From: Chitinophagales bacterium
Lineage (GTDB): Bacteria; Bacteroidota; Bacteroidia; Chitinophagales; Chitinophagaceae
DNA length: 7,680 nucleotides
Assembly (NCBI GenBank): GCA_015654495.1
Contig: JAATGW010000178.1
Span: 1 to 7,680 of the forward strand
Direction: 5' to 3'
The position numbers and the translations under genes are program-made. The notes under the pieces were generated by a model. It was not told the DNA's origin. It searched no databases and saw only the letters and a program-made list of their open reading frames with translations. Positions 6,726-7,680 of the stretch are shown here, piece after piece. The stretch's first letter is position 1; each line of letters opens with the position of its first letter.

Positions 6726-7094
6726 ATGAAATTACGTATCAAAGGAAATTCGCTACGGCTTCGTTTGTCAAAAACAGAGATTGAGAAGCTGGCTGTCGCG
6801 GACTATCTCGAAGAGCGTACTCCATTTGGCAACAATAGTTTTCGTTACGCATTGCAGATTACAGATGCGGCTAACGAGCTCACAGCGGATTTTGACGGTA
6901 GTAAAATAACTGTGTTCATTCCTGAAATCCTTGTGAAGGATTGGGCAGTAAATAATGTGGTAGGGTTTAATGCAACGCAGCAGGTAAATGATACAGAATC
7001 TTTATACATTTTAGTAGAGAAAGATTTTAAATGTCTTGACGAAGCAACAGAAGACCAGCAAGACAATTATGAAAACCCGAATAAAACCTGTTGA
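6726..7094 (+). CDS. Conserved small protein of the formate dehydrogenase cluster (possibly DUF7009)
   Basis: The 122-residue soluble protein has no signal peptide or membrane segment. It opens with MKLRIKGNSLRLRLSKTEIE, continues with a predicted beta-rich middle (FRYALQIT, SKITVFIPEILVKDW) and closes with LYILVEKDFKCLDEATED and an acidic tail ending in Cys122. I recognise this pattern as a small family of unknown function seen in several phyla; the name DUF7009 is from memory and uncertain. It lies 41 bases after fdhD and only 2 bases before the oxidoreductase start, so it is very likely co-transcribed and translationally coupled to it. An accessory role in enzyme maturation is inferred from position only; Cys103 and Cys122 are possible contacts but untested. 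Confidence 0.75.
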   Translation: MKLRIKGNSLRLRLSKTEIEKLAVADYLEERTPFGNNSFRYALQITDAANELTADFDGSKITVFIPEILVKDWAVNNVVGFNATQQVNDTESLYILVEKDFKCLDEATEDQQDNYENPNKTC

Positions 7095-7096
7095 TC

Positions 7097-7680
7097 ATGA
7101 ACGATGGATCAAAGCAGCCAGGTGCTGAAAATCCTGAACTGTTTACCGGGTTGAAACGGAGTAAAATTATGAAGGCCGCCGCCGGTATGGGTGCGATTAT
7201 GTACGCCGGTAAAATGATATTCAGAGAAGCTGGTTTTTTTCGTGGCTTAAAAGCGTTGTGGAATCTAAATAAAAAAAGCGGGTTTCTTTGTCCAAGTTGT
7301 GCATGGCCTGACCCTGACGATGAGCGGTCGGTATTAGGTGAATATTGTGAAAATGGAGCAAAGGCAGTAGCCGAAGAATCGACTACAAAAAAATTAACTG
7401 CTTCTTTTTTTGCAGCCAATGCTGTGAAAGATCTGGCCATGCTAAGTGATTATGAGATCGGAAAAAAGGGACGCATAGCACAGCCGATGTATCTGGCAAA
7501 AGGAAGCTCTCATTATAAAGTCATCACCTGGAACGATGCGTTTAAGAAGATAGGAGCTGCATTGAATAACCTGGCTTCACCGGATGAAGCCATTTTTTAT
7601 ACATCGGGTCGTACGAGCAACGAAGCAGCTTTTTTATACCAGCTTTTTGTAAGGGAGTATGGTACAAATAATTTACCCGA
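7097..7680 (+). CDS. FdhF/YdeP-like molybdopterin oxidoreductase, N-terminal 194 residues (3' truncated by the window)
   Basis: The frame opens at ATG 7097, two bases after the previous stop, and runs off the right edge without a stop. After ~60 residues the protein shows SGFLCPSCAWPDPDDE (61-76), then GEYCENGAKAVAEE (81-94), SDYEIGKKGRIAQPMYLA, HYKVITWNDAFKKIG and FYTSGRTSNEAAFLYQLFVR (167-186). This order of motifs is typical of the formate-dehydrogenase-like family annotated FdhF/YdeP (alpha-subunit-like molybdopterin oxidoreductases). Cys65, Cys68 and Cys84 are spaced unlike the CxxCxxxC cluster of classical FDH and may hold a different Fe-S centre. Members bind a bis-molybdopterin cofactor and include acid-resistance YdeP of E. 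coli, whose reaction is unclear, so formate oxidation should not be assumed. No Tat signal is visible, so it is probably cytoplasmic. It is the presumed client of FdhD. Confidence 0.9.
   Translation, partial: MNDGSKQPGAENPELFTGLKRSKIMKAAAGMGAIMYAGKMIFREAGFFRGLKALWNLNKKSGFLCPSCAWPDPDDERSVLGEYCENGAKAVAEESTTKKLTASFFAANAVKDLAMLSDYEIGKKGRIAQPMYLAKGSSHYKVITWNDAFKKIGAALNNLASPDEAIFYTSGRTSNEAAFLYQLFVREYGTNNLP

Overview
This window looks like a chromosomal segment of a Bacteroidota bacterium, most plausibly of the Chitinophagaceae or a relative. The evidence is a C-terminal type IX secretion (T9SS) sorting domain on the first protein, weak or absent Shine-Dalgarno sequences, moderate-to-low GC, long AT-rich gaps full of palindromic repeats, and a Tat-exported esterase of a type common in polymer-degrading Bacteroidota. 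The genus is inferred from style, not from a database match.

Layout, all genes on the + strand. (1) Positions 1-896 are the 3' end of a large secreted protein whose repeat region resembles the tails of FG-GAP/VCBS proteins, ending in a T9SS sorting domain. A perfect 12-bp terminator hairpin follows at 975-1004. (2) A gap of about 890 bases follows. On the minus strand it holds a damaged tRNA-Asp-like sequence with its own terminator, and two GC-rich palindromes sit where the 3' half of the tRNA should be. (3) Positions 1788-3353 encode a CrtI/CrtO/PYROXD2-like FAD-dependent oxidoreductase. (4) A gap of about 660 bases carries two copies of a 168-190 bp dispersed repeat with internal inverted TTATCAGG-type arms and a 14-bp tandem tail. 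(5) Positions 4012-5304 encode a Tat-exported alpha/beta hydrolase with a visible Ser-Asp-His triad. (6) A gap of about 550 bases opens with a 195-bp nested palindromic element (5359-5553). (7) From 5854 to the right edge lies a tight formate-dehydrogenase-type cluster: fdhD, a 122-residue conserved small protein, and the first 194 residues of an FdhF/YdeP-like molybdopterin oxidoreductase.

The last three genes form the one clear functional unit. FdhD supplies the sulfur that activates the molybdenum cofactor of formate-dehydrogenase-like enzymes, and the large subunit two genes downstream is its obvious client. The small protein between them is a candidate accessory factor. The other genes look independent and are separated by repeat-rich spacers. 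No mobile-element gene, CRISPR array or defence system was found. The most unusual content is in the non-coding DNA: the overwritten tRNA-Asp locus, the paired dispersed repeats and the long nested palindrome.
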